DNA from: Opitutaceae bacterium
GTDB taxonomy: Bacteria > Verrucomicrobiota > Verrucomicrobiia > Opitutales > Opitutaceae
Length of the DNA: 52,176 nucleotides
Direction of reading: 5' to 3'
Assembly: GCA_003151495.1 (NCBI GenBank)
Contig: PLXR01000027.1
Location: 4,403-56,578 of the forward strand
Under the pieces are notes generated by a model. It saw nothing but the letters and a program-made list of their open reading frames with translations. It did no database searches and was not told where the DNA came from. Below are positions 1-6,424 of the stretch, in pieces. How positions within the stretch are numbered: the first letter of the stretch is position 1; every line of letters begins with the position of its first letter. The position numbers and the translations under genes were made by a program.

Positions 1-25
1 AGAGCGGTTCACCTCAACGTTCGGC
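1..25 (+). repeat. attC site, right part only (cut by window start)
   Basis: The first 25 bases match the right arm (L' box, spacer and R' core GTTCGGC at 19-25) of the complete sites at 1650-1745 and 1178-1273. The left arm lies outside the window. It closes the cassette to the left and opens cassette 1. Confidence 0.8.
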
Positions 26-30
26 TGCCA

Positions 31-438
31 ATGACGCGCTTTAAGAAATATATCTCCCCGCAGGTTGTTCGTTGGTTAGCGGTAGGTGTTGTATTTGCAG
101 TCGTCGGCCTGGGTTTGCTCAAGTTGATGGCGGGCGTTCTTGGTTGGCCTTACACTCTAGCTACTCTCCTTTCCGGAGAGATCGGCACGATTTTGAGATT
201 CCTAGTTGTTGATCGTTGGGTATTCGGTCACCCGCGACCGACTTTAACGAGATTGTGGCAGTATCACGTAGCGAATGCTTTGGGTTTCGGCATTTGGTGG
301 AGCGCGGCTAATCTATTGGAGGCGGCGGGTGTTCAATATCTTGTGGCGTCGGTGCTCGCCATGTTCTTCTCAGTTGGGGTTAACATGCTTTCCAATTTCC
401 GATGGATCTGGCGTAAACCCGCCGCCGCTAAACTATGA
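31..438 (+). CDS. GtrA-like small membrane protein (cassette 1)
   Basis: A 135-residue protein with four predicted transmembrane helices (about residues 14-34, 38-58, 78-97 and 102-122). It has the GtrA-family layout, including an aromatic/Arg motif after helix 2 (RFLVVDRWVFG) and an Asn-rich last helix ending NFRWIWR. GtrA proteins are thought to help move lipid-linked sugars or to act as accessory subunits of membrane glycosyltransferases. The substrate here is unknown. The start codon lies only five bases after the attC core, which is normal for integron cassettes, and no convincing ribosome binding site fits in between, so expression probably depends on upstream transcription. Family call is good; function is inferred. 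Confidence 0.75.
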   Translation: MTRFKKYISPQVVRWLAVGVVFAVVGLGLLKLMAGVLGWPYTLATLLSGEIGTILRFLVVDRWVFGHPRPTLTRLWQYHVANALGFGIWWSAANLLEAAGVQYLVASVLAMFFSVGVNMLSNFRWIWRKPAAAKL

Positions 439-445
439 AAAACGC

Positions 446-541
446 GCCGAACCAATCGTCGGAACCGACTCTGGTGTCAGTCACGTCTCCTGCGGGGCAG
501 GAGCCGCGCCTTCGTTAGTGCGGTTCACCTCTACGTTAGCC
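446..541 (+). repeat. attC site 1
   Basis: A 96-bp site with R'' GCCGAAC at 446-452, L'' around GGAACCG at 461-467, a GC-rich central imperfect hairpin (CTCCTGC/GCAGGAG), L' CGGTTCACC and R' GTTAGCC at 535-541. R'' pairs with the core that starts its own cassette (GTTCGGC at 19-25), not with its own right-hand core. Confidence 0.85.
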
Positions 542-545
542 CTCC

Positions 546-911
546 CTAAACTACGTAGGGAATGCGCACCCCAGGTTCCGAAGGTGGGAAGTCCTTCGAA
601 TTGCGTGTCACAAGCAGACATCCCTCGCTTCGAGCAGTCGCCCACACGATGGCGTCAGGCAGCCGGACCCGAAAAGTCTTCCGGATCTTTACCGCTTCGC
701 TCGCAATATCAACCGATAGTTGATGGACAGTGAAGGCGGACAGAAATTCCAAGCACGCTTTTTCGTCATCTGTCGAATCTGCACCCGCAAGGATTTCCAT
801 CCAGGATATGATGCTGATCTCGCGTTTCGAATATCGTTCTAATTCCTTCTTAGCCCTCTCGGAACCTTGAAGGTAGTCGATAAGAACATCGCTATCGATA
901 ATTGCTCTCAT
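546..911 (-). CDS. vapC: VapC-type PIN-domain toxin (cassette 2, reversed)
   Basis: A 121-residue PIN-domain protein. The first conserved acidic cluster is visible at the N terminus (IIDSDVLIDYL), followed by an acidic residue in WMEILAG, the third in LPDAIVWATA and the last motif in VTRNSKDF. These residues bind the metal of a ribonuclease that typically cuts tRNA or other RNA. It overlaps the antitoxin gene by an ATGA stop/start, so the two are translationally coupled. The pair is on the strand opposite to the other cassettes and occupies a whole cassette, so it must carry its own promoter. Toxin-antitoxin cassettes are common in sedentary chromosomal integrons and are thought to stabilise the array. 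Confidence 0.85.
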   Translation of the reverse strand: MRAIIDSDVLIDYLQGSERAKKELERYSKREISIISWMEILAGADSTDDEKACLEFLSAFTVHQLSVDIASEAVKIRKTFRVRLPDAIVWATARSEGCLLVTRNSKDFPPSEPGVRIPYVV

Positions 912-1132
912 CGATCACGCCATTCCCCGCGAAGCTTTTCGGTGTATTTCCGGCCATCGAGACGTTTATGTTTCCAGATACCAAATCCGACATCTTTCCG
1001 TTTTGTCGCGGATTCCTTGATCAAATGGTCGACGGCACGGCGGACCGCTTCAGCCCGGGAGATCTTTTGCTCCTCGCATAAACGCGCAAGCGCCCCAAGT
1101 TGTTCGTCAGGCAAATCGACTATGGTTCTCAT
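908..1132 (-). CDS. vapB: Ribbon-helix-helix VapB-type antitoxin (cassette 2, reversed)
   Basis: A 74-residue protein starting with a CopG/RHH DNA-binding module: strand MRTIVDLP, then two helices ending in SRAEAVRRAVDHLIKE. The C-terminal segment (about 45-74, basic with GIWKHK and GEWRDR) probably wraps the PIN toxin encoded immediately downstream. RHH antitoxins neutralise the toxin and autorepress the operon. Its start codon is 46 bases from the attC site, leaving room only for a short internal promoter. Confidence 0.8.
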   Translation of the reverse strand: MRTIVDLPDEQLGALARLCEEQKISRAEAVRRAVDHLIKESATKRKDVGFGIWKHKRLDGRKYTEKLRGEWRDR

Positions 1133-1134
1133 GA

Positions 1135-1157
1135 ATGATAACGGTACACGTCATCAT
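1135..1157 (-). promoter_or_regulatory. Inverted repeat upstream of vapB (possible operator)
   Basis: ATGAT at 1135-1139 and ATCAT at 1153-1157 form an inverted repeat directly before the vapB start. A TTGACG on the minus strand lies just upstream of it and could serve as a -35 element, although no good -10 is spaced correctly. The position suits RHH autorepression. This is inference from position and symmetry only. Confidence 0.3.
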
Positions 1158-1177
1158 GCTATCGTCAAGCTGGATCG

Positions 1178-1273
1178 GGCTAACCAATCGTCGGAACCGA
1201 CTCTTTCCTCGGTCACGCCTCCTGCGGGGCAGGAGTCGCTCCCTCATTAGGGCGGTTCACCTCAACGTTCGGC
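1178..1273 (+). repeat. attC site 2
   Basis: A 96-bp site nearly identical to site 1 in its interior, but its R'' box is GGCTAAC (1178-1184) instead of GCCGAAC. GGCTAAC is exactly complementary to GTTAGCC, the unusual core at the start of this same cassette (535-541). R' is GTTCGGC at 1267-1273. Confidence 0.88.
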
Positions 1274-1282
1274 TAACACGTC

Positions 1283-1621
1283 GTGACCTCTTTTCTTACC
1301 GACCGCTCATTCATACGCTACGTTGTCCTCACGATTCTTTTCGTGATGGTCGCTCAGACGCTCGCTTCGAGCGACCGCTACTGGGTAACGGCCGGTGCGA
1401 GTCGGACTCTGGTTTCGCGGCAAGCCCATCCAATGCTTTTTGGAGTAAGCGAGGTGGTATTGATTATCGTCGCCGCGGCTTCAGCGCTACTGGCGATACG
1501 TCGGGCGGTAAGCCTCAATTCCGGCTCGGTCGCCGCGGAGGCCCGTCCAGGCATACCGAGAGCAGTTTGTATATTCGTAGCCGTCGCCGCAGTGGTTGGC
1601 GTAGCTCTTTTCGTCTTTTAG
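1283..1621 (+). CDS. Small hypothetical membrane protein (cassette 3)
   Basis: A 112-residue protein from a GTG start ten bases after the attC core. It has three hydrophobic segments, at about residues 12-28, 53-71 and 92-111, the last one running to the C terminus. No family is recognised. The reading frame fills the cassette and stops 28 bases before the next attC site. Start choice is uncertain because no Shine-Dalgarno-like sequence is visible. Confidence 0.55.
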   Translation: MTSFLTDRSFIRYVVLTILFVMVAQTLASSDRYWVTAGASRTLVSRQAHPMLFGVSEVVLIIVAAASALLAIRRAVSLNSGSVAAEARPGIPRAVCIFVAVAAVVGVALFVF

Positions 1622-1649
1622 CCGGAAATATGAACTTACCCAAGTTAAC

Positions 1650-1745
1650 GCCGAACCAATCGTCGGAACCGACTCTTGCGTCAGGCACGTCTCCTGCGGG
1701 GCAGGAGCCGCGCCTTCCTTAGAGCGGTTCACCTCAACGTTCGGC
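1650..1745 (+). repeat. attC site 3
   Basis: A 96-bp site with R'' GCCGAAC at 1650-1656 and R' GTTCGGC at 1739-1745. Its R'' pairs with the core that starts cassette 3 (1267-1273). This is the cleanest copy and can serve as the reference for the array. Confidence 0.88.
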
Positions 1746-1772
1746 GGCGAGATCAACAAAAAGGAAAACTTT

Positions 1773-1931
1773 ATGGACAAAAAATATCTAGGCATTGGAG
1801 TCGCGTTGGGCCTCTGTTTCGGAACTGCGCTAGGAGCAGCCATGCACAATGTAGGTTTAGGGACAGCCATTGGAGTATCACTTGGCACTGCTTTCGGCGC
1901 AGCGTGGGCGCGCAAGAAGGTCAAAGATTGA
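1773..1931 (+). CDS. 52-residue glycine-zipper membrane peptide (cassette 4)
   Basis: An ATG at 1773 preceded by an AAGGA-type ribosome binding site opens a 52-residue frame. The product is MDKKY, then alternating Gly/Ala-rich segments with small residues every fourth position (GIGVALGLCFGTALGAA, then GTAIGVSLGTAFGAA), and a basic tail ARKKVKD. This is the pattern of glycine-zipper peptides that form one hairpin or two membrane helices. It is the only sensible gene of its cassette. Function is unknown. Confidence 0.7.
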   Translation: MDKKYLGIGVALGLCFGTALGAAMHNVGLGTAIGVSLGTAFGAAWARKKVKD

Positions 1932-1969
1932 GGTATGAGAATGTGACCCCGTCACAACATAATGAATAC

Positions 1970-2065
1970 GCCGAACCAATCGTGGGAACCGACCCTTACC
2001 TCGGTCACGCCTCCTGCGGGGCAGAAGTCGCGCCATCGTTGGTGCGGATAACCTCAACGTTGTGC
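1970..2065 (+). repeat. attC site 4
   Basis: A 96-bp site with R'' GCCGAAC at 1970-1976, matching the start of cassette 4 (GTTCGGC, 1739-1745), and R' GTTGTGC at 2059-2065. The interior differs from site 3 at a handful of positions (for example GTGGGAACC in the L'' region). Confidence 0.85.
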
Positions 2066-2083
2066 AATAGAGGAGATTACCCC

Positions 2084-2440
2084 ATGTCGATTCAAAGAGT
2101 TGTGCCAGACATCAGTTCCGATCGGATGGATGAGAGCCGAAAGTTCTACACCGAGTTTCTCGGCTTCGACATCGGTATGGATATGGGCTGGATCATCACG
2201 TTTGTGTCACCTCAAAATCCGACGGCGCAGCTTACGGTCTTGAAAGCACAGCCTCTATCGCAGGCGCCCGCGATCTCCATCGAGGTAATCGACGTTGATT
2301 CGGTGCACGCCAAGGCTGTGGAGCAAGGCATCAAGATCGTCTATCCGCTGACATCTGAGCCATGGGGTGTTCGCCGTTTTTTCGCGGTGGATCCAAACGG
2401 CGTCGTCCTAAATGTGCTCAGTCACATCAAAAAATCCTGA
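2084..2440 (+). CDS. VOC/glyoxalase-bleomycin-resistance-fold protein (cassette 5)
   Basis: A 118-residue single VOC domain made of two beta-alpha-beta-beta-beta halves: SRKFYTEFLGFDIGMDMG in the first, and AISIEVIDVDSVHAKAVEQG followed by PWGVRRFFAVDPNGVVLNV in the second. The DPNGVVLNV ending is typical of this superfamily, which includes glyoxalases, dioxygenases and antibiotic-sequestering proteins. The usual metal ligands are not all evident, so binding or sequestration is as likely as catalysis. AGAGGAG lies at a suitable distance before the ATG. This kind of gene is common among integron cassettes. Confidence 0.8.
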   Translation: MSIQRVVPDISSDRMDESRKFYTEFLGFDIGMDMGWIITFVSPQNPTAQLTVLKAQPLSQAPAISIEVIDVDSVHAKAVEQGIKIVYPLTSEPWGVRRFFAVDPNGVVLNVLSHIKKS

Positions 2441-2576
2441 CCAGGCTCAGAAGCCGATGACACCGTCTGTCACTCCGGCCCAGAACTTTTTAGGTTCCGA
2501 TGCTTGGCCTGCCTCCATCACGATATCTGCAGTCGGAATGATTGGTTCCCTTTATGTAGAAACAGCTTGTTCGCTC

Positions 2577-2666
2577 GAAAGGGATAGGGATTCATTCCCA
2601 GTCATCGGGTCCTACGTTCGCCTCCGGCACGAGTCGTGCCATCGTTAACGCTGATCACCGTTAGGC
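2577..2666 (+). repeat. attC site 5 (degenerate)
   Basis: The right half aligns with the other sites (GAGTCGTGCCATCGTTA, then GATCACC), but the spacer before the core is about six bases shorter. The core is GTTAGGC at 2660-2666. The left half has diverged, and the R'' expected from the start of cassette 5 (GCACAAC) is not found. About 140 bases between the VOC stop and this site contain nothing recognisable. Confidence 0.55.
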
Positions 2667-2672
2667 AAAAAC

Positions 2673-3302
2673 ATGTCTTACGCAAAATCCGCTTTGGTAC
2701 TCGTGGACGTCCAGCGTGGGTTCGCGGATAGGCACTGGGGGGCTCGGAACAACGATGGTGCCGAGGGCAAGATGGCGCTCTTGCTTTCAGCATGGAGAGC
2801 CGTCGGTTGGCCGGTTCTTCACGTGAAACACAATTCCCGGGATCCAGCGTCTCCGTTGCACCCGAGTCGCGAGGGAAACGGCTTTCAGGACTGGGTTGCC
2901 CCAAGGGCCGGAGAGAAGATCATCGAGAAGGATGTAAATAGCGCCTTCATTGGGACCAATCTCGAAGCTGAACTTCGACAGCTTGGCATCTCTCGGGTTG
3001 TTTTGGTGGGGCTGACTACGCCTCATTGCATATCGACGACGGCTCGAATGGCTGGAAATCTTGGATTCGACACGTACGTGGTCTCGGATGCGACAGCCGC
3101 GTTCGAATGGCGGTCCCATCTCGGAACGCGAATAGAACCGGAGGAGGTGCATTTCCACGCGTTGGCGGCGCTGCACGGCGAGTTTGCCACGGTGGTTACG
3201 ACGTCCTCCGTCATTGAGGATTTGAAGTTGCCGAAACGATCATCGAAACCGCCTCCTGGGTCAGGAAAGTCTCCTGCGAGGAAAGAGCCGCGCGTTCCTT
3301 AA
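2673..3302 (+). CDS. Isochorismatase-family cysteine hydrolase (cassette 6)
   Basis: A 209-residue alpha/beta hydrolase of the isochorismatase/nicotinamidase superfamily. The catalytic triad can be traced: Asp12 in VLVDVQRGF, Lys86 in IIEKDVNSAF and Cys119 in GLTTPHCISTTAR, next to the strand of the oxyanion region. The family hydrolyses amides, ureas or vinyl ethers; the substrate cannot be told. About 20 C-terminal residues from near position 189 are translated from the following attC site, so the ancestral stop has probably been lost. The start is seven bases after the core GTTAGGC. Confidence 0.8.
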   Translation: MSYAKSALVLVDVQRGFADRHWGARNNDGAEGKMALLLSAWRAVGWPVLHVKHNSRDPASPLHPSREGNGFQDWVAPRAGEKIIEKDVNSAFIGTNLEAELRQLGISRVVLVGLTTPHCISTTARMAGNLGFDTYVVSDATAAFEWRSHLGTRIEPEEVHFHALAALHGEFATVVTTSSVIEDLKLPKRSSKPPPGSGKSPARKEPRVP

Positions 3303-3325
3303 GGCGGATGATCCCAACGCCACGC
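3230..3325 (+). repeat. attC site 6 (partly decayed)
   Basis: A 96-bp site whose interior still matches the array, but R'' reads GCCGAAAC and the right core reads GCCACGC at 3319-3325, having lost the essential GTT. It overlaps the 3' end of the hydrolase gene. Recombination here is probably impaired. Confidence 0.7.
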
Positions 3326-3342
3326 ATAGTTCGTATCAAGGC

Positions 3343-3666
3343 ATGAAGCCAGTCCTCAAGGTCGCGATGGTTGCCGCCGGCTTTCTTGCAGCCTTCATAG
3401 CGGCTTGTGCGGCGGTTGCTCTCCATGCGGCGCTCACGGGCGAGTCGGGCGCCCAGGCTTACGGTGGCATGTCTGCGTTCGGCGATAGGATGCTTTTTGT
3501 TGGCGTCTTCGGTGCGTTTTCCCTCGTGCCGTCGGGCGCAGGATTGTTCTTTCTCCTGTCGAAGAGGAAAATGCATGACCAAGCGCCGGTACTGACCCCA
3601 TCCTCGGGCGCGCCTCCTGCGGGGATGGAGCGGCGCGTCCGCTGGTGCGGATGGCCCCGGCGTTAG
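3343..3666 (+). CDS. Small two-helix membrane protein (cassette 7)
   Basis: A 107-residue frame with two hydrophobic helices, at about residues 4-31 and 48-73, separated by a short Gly-rich loop (SGAQAYGGMSAFGD). The last 30 or so residues are encoded by the following attC site, and the stop codon lies inside the core GTTAGGC. No family is recognised. The ATG at 3343 gives a signal-anchor-like N terminus (MKPVLKVAMVAAG). Confidence 0.55.
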   Translation: MKPVLKVAMVAAGFLAAFIAACAAVALHAALTGESGAQAYGGMSAFGDRMLFVGVFGAFSLVPSGAGLFFLLSKRKMHDQAPVLTPSSGAPPAGMERRVRWCGWPRR

Positions 3667-3668
3667 GC
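3573..3668 (+). repeat. attC site 7 (partly decayed)
   Basis: A 96-bp site ending with core GTTAGGC at 3662-3668. The left arm CAAGCGCCGGTACTGACCCC at 3580-3599 aligns base by base with CAATCGTCGGAACCGACTCT of site 3, with several transitions. R'' is GCATGAC at 3573-3579. The interior hairpin is partly conserved. Confidence 0.65.
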
Positions 3669-3672
3669 GGCA

Positions 3673-4299
3673 ATGCGCGAAATGATGACAAAGACAGATT
3701 CTCGCGTGACGGTCCACATGGTGGCCAGCCTCGACGGCTTCATCGCCCGAAAGGACGGGAGCGTCGACTGGCTCGAAACCTCGGACGTGTTTCCAGGCGG
3801 GGAGGTCATGGCCCCGGAGATGATCGAAGCGTTCCTCAAGACGATCGACTGCTACGTCATGGGATCGCGGACCTATGAGACGGCCCTTCGTTTTGAGGCC
3901 AAGGGGTTTGGATGGTCGTACGGCGACAAGCCCACTTTCGTCCTCACCAGCCGCACATTGCCGCGGACCCGGGACTCCGTCGAGTTCCACTCGGGCGACC
4001 TTGCGCAGCTTGTGAATGGGCGCCTGCGCCCCAGGTTCCACACCATCTGGTTTGCCGGGGGAGGCGATGTCACAGGCCAATGCCTTCGCCTGGGGCTTGC
4101 CGACGAGGTCTGTTACTCGATCGTCCCGGTCGCGATTGGCGAGGGGATCCCCTTTTTCGGGAACCTCGACAGGGACGTCGCCCTGCATCTGGCAAAGGTC
4201 AAGGCCTACAGGAACGGCATGGTGGAGCTTCGCTACGAGGTGCAGGGACGTCGCGCCGAGCCGGGGAATGACACCGGGCGGGAGCCGCGCCTTCCATAG
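3673..4299 (+). CDS. Dihydrofolate reductase-fold / RibD C-terminal-like reductase (cassette 8)
   Basis: A 208-residue protein with the DHFR/RibD-C fold. Visible features are an N-terminal strand with MVASLDGFIARKDGSVDWL, the YVMGSRTYE segment that contacts NADPH, the strand PTFVLTSRTLP, IWFAGGGDVTGQCL (glycine-rich cofactor loop) and a C-terminal IPFFG. Members related to the YyaP/YwjB group are reductases of unknown substrate; some integron DHFRs give trimethoprim resistance, but this sequence is not a typical DfrA or DfrB. The last 15 or so residues come from the following attC. Starts at the fourth or fifth codon (Met-Met) are also possible. Confidence 0.8.
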   Translation: MREMMTKTDSRVTVHMVASLDGFIARKDGSVDWLETSDVFPGGEVMAPEMIEAFLKTIDCYVMGSRTYETALRFEAKGFGWSYGDKPTFVLTSRTLPRTRDSVEFHSGDLAQLVNGRLRPRFHTIWFAGGGDVTGQCLRLGLADEVCYSIVPVAIGEGIPFFGNLDRDVALHLAKVKAYRNGMVELRYEVQGRRAEPGNDTGREPRLP

Positions 4300-4322
4300 G
4301 GAGGCTCACGCCAACGTCGGGC
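4255..4322 (+). repeat. attC site 8 (truncated remnant)
   Basis: A 68-bp remnant. R'' GCCGAGC at 4255-4261 and right core GTCGGGC at 4316-4322 flank a shortened interior that retains GGAGCCGCGCCTTCC and GGCTCACGCCAAC. Compared with site 3, about 28 bases are missing from the middle. This is the last recognisable site of the array. Confidence 0.6.
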
Positions 4323-4398
4323 CCTGGACCCGTGAACCCAGTCGCAGTAGGGAGTTGCGCCCACCCCAGGGTGGATACATCCCAAGAGCACCCCTACC

Positions 4399-4830
4399 AT
4401 GAGACCCATCAATGGAATCCTCGTCTTCGCGTTCGTATGCCTGTCCGCCGTCGGCGCCGAGGCGCCGCCGCTGATCGCAAATGGATTCGACGCCTACAAG
4501 GCGACGGGCTCGAGGGACGCGATCTCCATATGGCTCCAGGGCGCGCCGGCTACGGCAACGATAAGCACCGTGGGCCTGCCGGCCGATATCGGCCCCGGGT
4601 TCGAGAAGCCGGGGGCCTTTGGGCCGATGGAGTCCTATGAGATCGTTGCCGTGTACAGCCCCACGTCCAGGCTGAGGAGGATCTACGCCGTGGCGTATTT
4701 TCCGCAGGGACCCCTGTTCTGCTGCTTCGACCTCTACAGGTCGAAGGGCACGTGGCTGACCTACGGGCTGAAGCTCAACATTGTCCCCGAGCAGGTGCTT
4801 CCCATCGAATTGATCGAGAAATCGGGCTAG
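4399..4830 (+). CDS. Hypothetical exported protein
   Basis: A 143-residue protein with a short Sec-type signal peptide (MRPINGILVFAFVCLSAVGAEA, cleavage near Ala20-Ala22). The mature part is predicted beta-rich with aromatic and Gly residues and a CC pair (LFCCFDLYRS) that could be oxidised outside the cytoplasm. No family is recognised. It lies just after the last attC remnant and could be the gene of an old cassette whose site is lost, but nothing shows this. The 190 bases that follow contain no gene. Confidence 0.55.
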   Translation: MRPINGILVFAFVCLSAVGAEAPPLIANGFDAYKATGSRDAISIWLQGAPATATISTVGLPADIGPGFEKPGAFGPMESYEIVAVYSPTSRLRRIYAVAYFPQGPLFCCFDLYRSKGTWLTYGLKLNIVPEQVLPIELIEKSG

Positions 4831-5024
4831 CCGTAAGGCGGGTCGCGAGGGTTCGCTTGGACAATCGGGGCAATCCGTGGCAGTTCCCATGGGATGCCCA
4901 AGCCCAACCCTTCTCGGGATCCAATGCCCGCCGGCAGCCGTTCTCCAAGGAATGGGGGACCGCTTGCCCTCAGGGGAGAACCCCGCGCCACCGGGCTGAA
5001 GGCATCGATCGAAGGGAGTCCCTC

Positions 5025-5327
5025 ATGATCCTGGAGAGCGCGGTCCTCTGCGTCAGGCCCGGCCAGGAGGAGGCGTTCGAGAGGGATTTTGCCGCCGCCT
5101 CCGCATTCATAAGCGGGTCCGAGGGCTATCTCTCCCACGAGCTTCTCCGGTGCATCGGCACGAAGGGGCGTTACCTGCTGCTGGCGCGCTGGACGACCGT
5201 TGAGGCCCACACGGTGGGCTTCCGGGGCTCGCCGCAGTACCTCCGCTGGAAGAACCTGCTCCATCCCTATTACGATCCGTTCCCGACCGTGGAACACTAT
5301 GAAACCGTCCTTGAGAACAGGGCCTAG
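5025..5327 (+). CDS. Antibiotic biosynthesis monooxygenase (ABM)-fold protein
   Basis: A 100-residue ferredoxin-like ABM domain: strand MILESAVLCVRPG, helix EEAFERDFAAASAFI, strand GYLSHELLRC, then the strand LLLARWTTVEAH. This is the order of YgiN-like quinol monooxygenases, which act as dimers without a cofactor, and of heme-degrading relatives. The GAAGGGAG ribosome binding site before the ATG at 5025 decides the start; longer in-frame starts upstream lack one. The next gene follows after 20 bases. Confidence 0.75.
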   Translation: MILESAVLCVRPGQEEAFERDFAAASAFISGSEGYLSHELLRCIGTKGRYLLLARWTTVEAHTVGFRGSPQYLRWKNLLHPYYDPFPTVEHYETVLENRA

Positions 5328-5347
5328 CGCCCCGGCGGGGGAATTCC

Positions 5348-5758
5348 GTGGCCGCTAGGGACACAGGGGGGACGAGGCGGATCCACCCGCACGCCTGGCT
5401 CTGGGAGCCGCTCGAGGCGGAGCCGTCGTTCCTGCTGCGGCCCATGTTCGGGACCCGGGCCGCGTACCTGGACGGCAGGATCCTCCTGTGCTTCACGGAC
5501 CGCGGGGAGCCCTGGAACGGCGTGCTCGTCTGCACGGAGCGGGAGCACCACGGGTCGCTCATGGCGGAGTTCCCCGCGCTGGCCCCGCACCCGGTGCTTC
5601 CGAAGTGGCTCCACCTTCCCGACACCGCGGACGGGTTCGACCGCGCGGCCGAGCGCCTCGTCTTGCTCGCCAGGCAGAGGGATCCCAGGATCGGGGTCCT
5701 GCCCGGGGCGCGGCGCCGGAAGGGGGCGGGCGCGCCCGGCCCGGGCGCGGACCCCTGA
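5348..5758 (+). CDS. Conserved hypothetical protein, no assigned function
   Basis: A 136-residue protein from a GTG start. It has a conserved-looking core with WLWEPLEAEPSFLLRPMFG, AAYLDGRILLCF, GVLVCTEREHH and HPVLPKWLHLP, and a low-complexity basic C terminus. The RPMFG segment recalls the TfoX N-terminal domain, but the rest is not obviously TfoX, so no function is claimed. It lies between the ABM and GNAT genes with only two bases separating it from the latter, so co-transcription is likely. Confidence 0.55.
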   Translation: MAARDTGGTRRIHPHAWLWEPLEAEPSFLLRPMFGTRAAYLDGRILLCFTDRGEPWNGVLVCTEREHHGSLMAEFPALAPHPVLPKWLHLPDTADGFDRAAERLVLLARQRDPRIGVLPGARRRKGAGAPGPGADP

Positions 5759-5760
5759 CC

Positions 5761-6342
5761 ATGGCCCTGCCCGTGGTCCTGCTCCGGCAGTGGAGGGACG
5801 GCGACCTCGCCGGGTTCTGCGAGATGAACGCCGATCCCGAGGTCATGCGGTTCTTCCCGAAGCCCCTCACGCCGTCCGAGTCGGCCGACATGCTCGCGCG
5901 CCTGCGGGAGGGGATCGAGCGGAGGGGCTGGGGGCTGTGGGCGGTGGAGGCCGACGGCCGGCTGGCGGGGCTGACCGGCCTCGCCGAGCCGGCCTTCACC
6001 TCCCGCTTCACCCCGTGCGTCGAGATCGGCTGGCGGCTGCGGAGGGAATTCTGGGGCAGGGGCATCGCCTGCCGCGCGGCGTGCCTGGCGCAGTCCCACG
6101 CCTTCGACAGGCTGGGCCTTGCGGAGCTCGTCTCGTTCACGGCGGGGATCAACCTGCCCTCGAGGCGGCTCATGGAGCGCCTGGGCTTCGCCCGGGACCC
6201 CGGGGACGATTTTGACCATCCCTGGCTCCCCGAGGGCCATCCGCTCCGGCCGCATGTCCTCTACCGGAAGCGGCGGCCGGCCGGGGCCGAGCCGGCACCC
6301 CAGTTGTCCGCCCGAAAAAGCGTGCCTCGGGGCCGCGAATGA
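5761..6342 (+). CDS. GNAT-family N-acetyltransferase (RimJ/RimL-like)
   Basis: A 193-residue acetyltransferase of the type-3 GNAT family. Visible are the N-terminal strand VVLLRQWRDGDL, PEVMRFFPKPLT, the central strand with IGWRLRREFWGRGIA (acetyl-CoA pyrophosphate-binding loop, R/Q-x-x-G-x-G/A type) and the C-terminal INLPSRRLMERLGF. These enzymes use acetyl-CoA to modify amino groups of proteins or small molecules; the substrate is unknown. The stop codon of the previous gene is two bases upstream. The last 25 residues look disordered. Confidence 0.8.
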   Translation: MALPVVLLRQWRDGDLAGFCEMNADPEVMRFFPKPLTPSESADMLARLREGIERRGWGLWAVEADGRLAGLTGLAEPAFTSRFTPCVEIGWRLRREFWGRGIACRAACLAQSHAFDRLGLAELVSFTAGINLPSRRLMERLGFARDPGDDFDHPWLPEGHPLRPHVLYRKRRPAGAEPAPQLSARKSVPRGRE

Positions 6343-6424
6343 GGCGAAATCGGCGCCGAACGACGACGATCAGGCTGCCCATGATCCTGATGCCGGGAGC
6401 GGTACCGGCGCGACAGGCCTCCGC

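Larger units (their letters stand above)
1..4322 (+). mobile_element. Integron gene-cassette array (eight cassettes, no integrase in window)
   Basis: Eight short units are each bounded by a repeated site of about 96 bp that ends in a GTTxxxx core. Approximate cassettes, cut between G and TT of the core, are 20-535, 536-1267, 1268-1739, 1740-2059, 2060-2660, 2661-3319, 3320-3662 and 3663-4316. In the first four, the R'' box at the end of a cassette is the reverse complement of the core at the start of the same cassette, as expected for excised circles. Most genes read left to right, so an attI site and integrase would be expected to the left. Base composition is clearly more AT-rich than the genes after 5 kb. 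It could equally be a cluster of attC sites lacking an integrase (CALIN); the window cannot decide this. Confidence 0.85.

Noticed and set aside
275..733. Frames that share the tail NQSSEPTL...SPAGQE (for example near 1135-1722 and 1676-2440)
   Set aside because: The shared peptide is just translation of the attC repeats; these frames cross cassette boundaries and lack ribosome binding sites.
446..2065. CRISPR array
   Set aside because: The repeats are about 96 bp, contain imperfect hairpins with GTT cores, and are separated by protein-coding units of different length, which fits integron attC sites.
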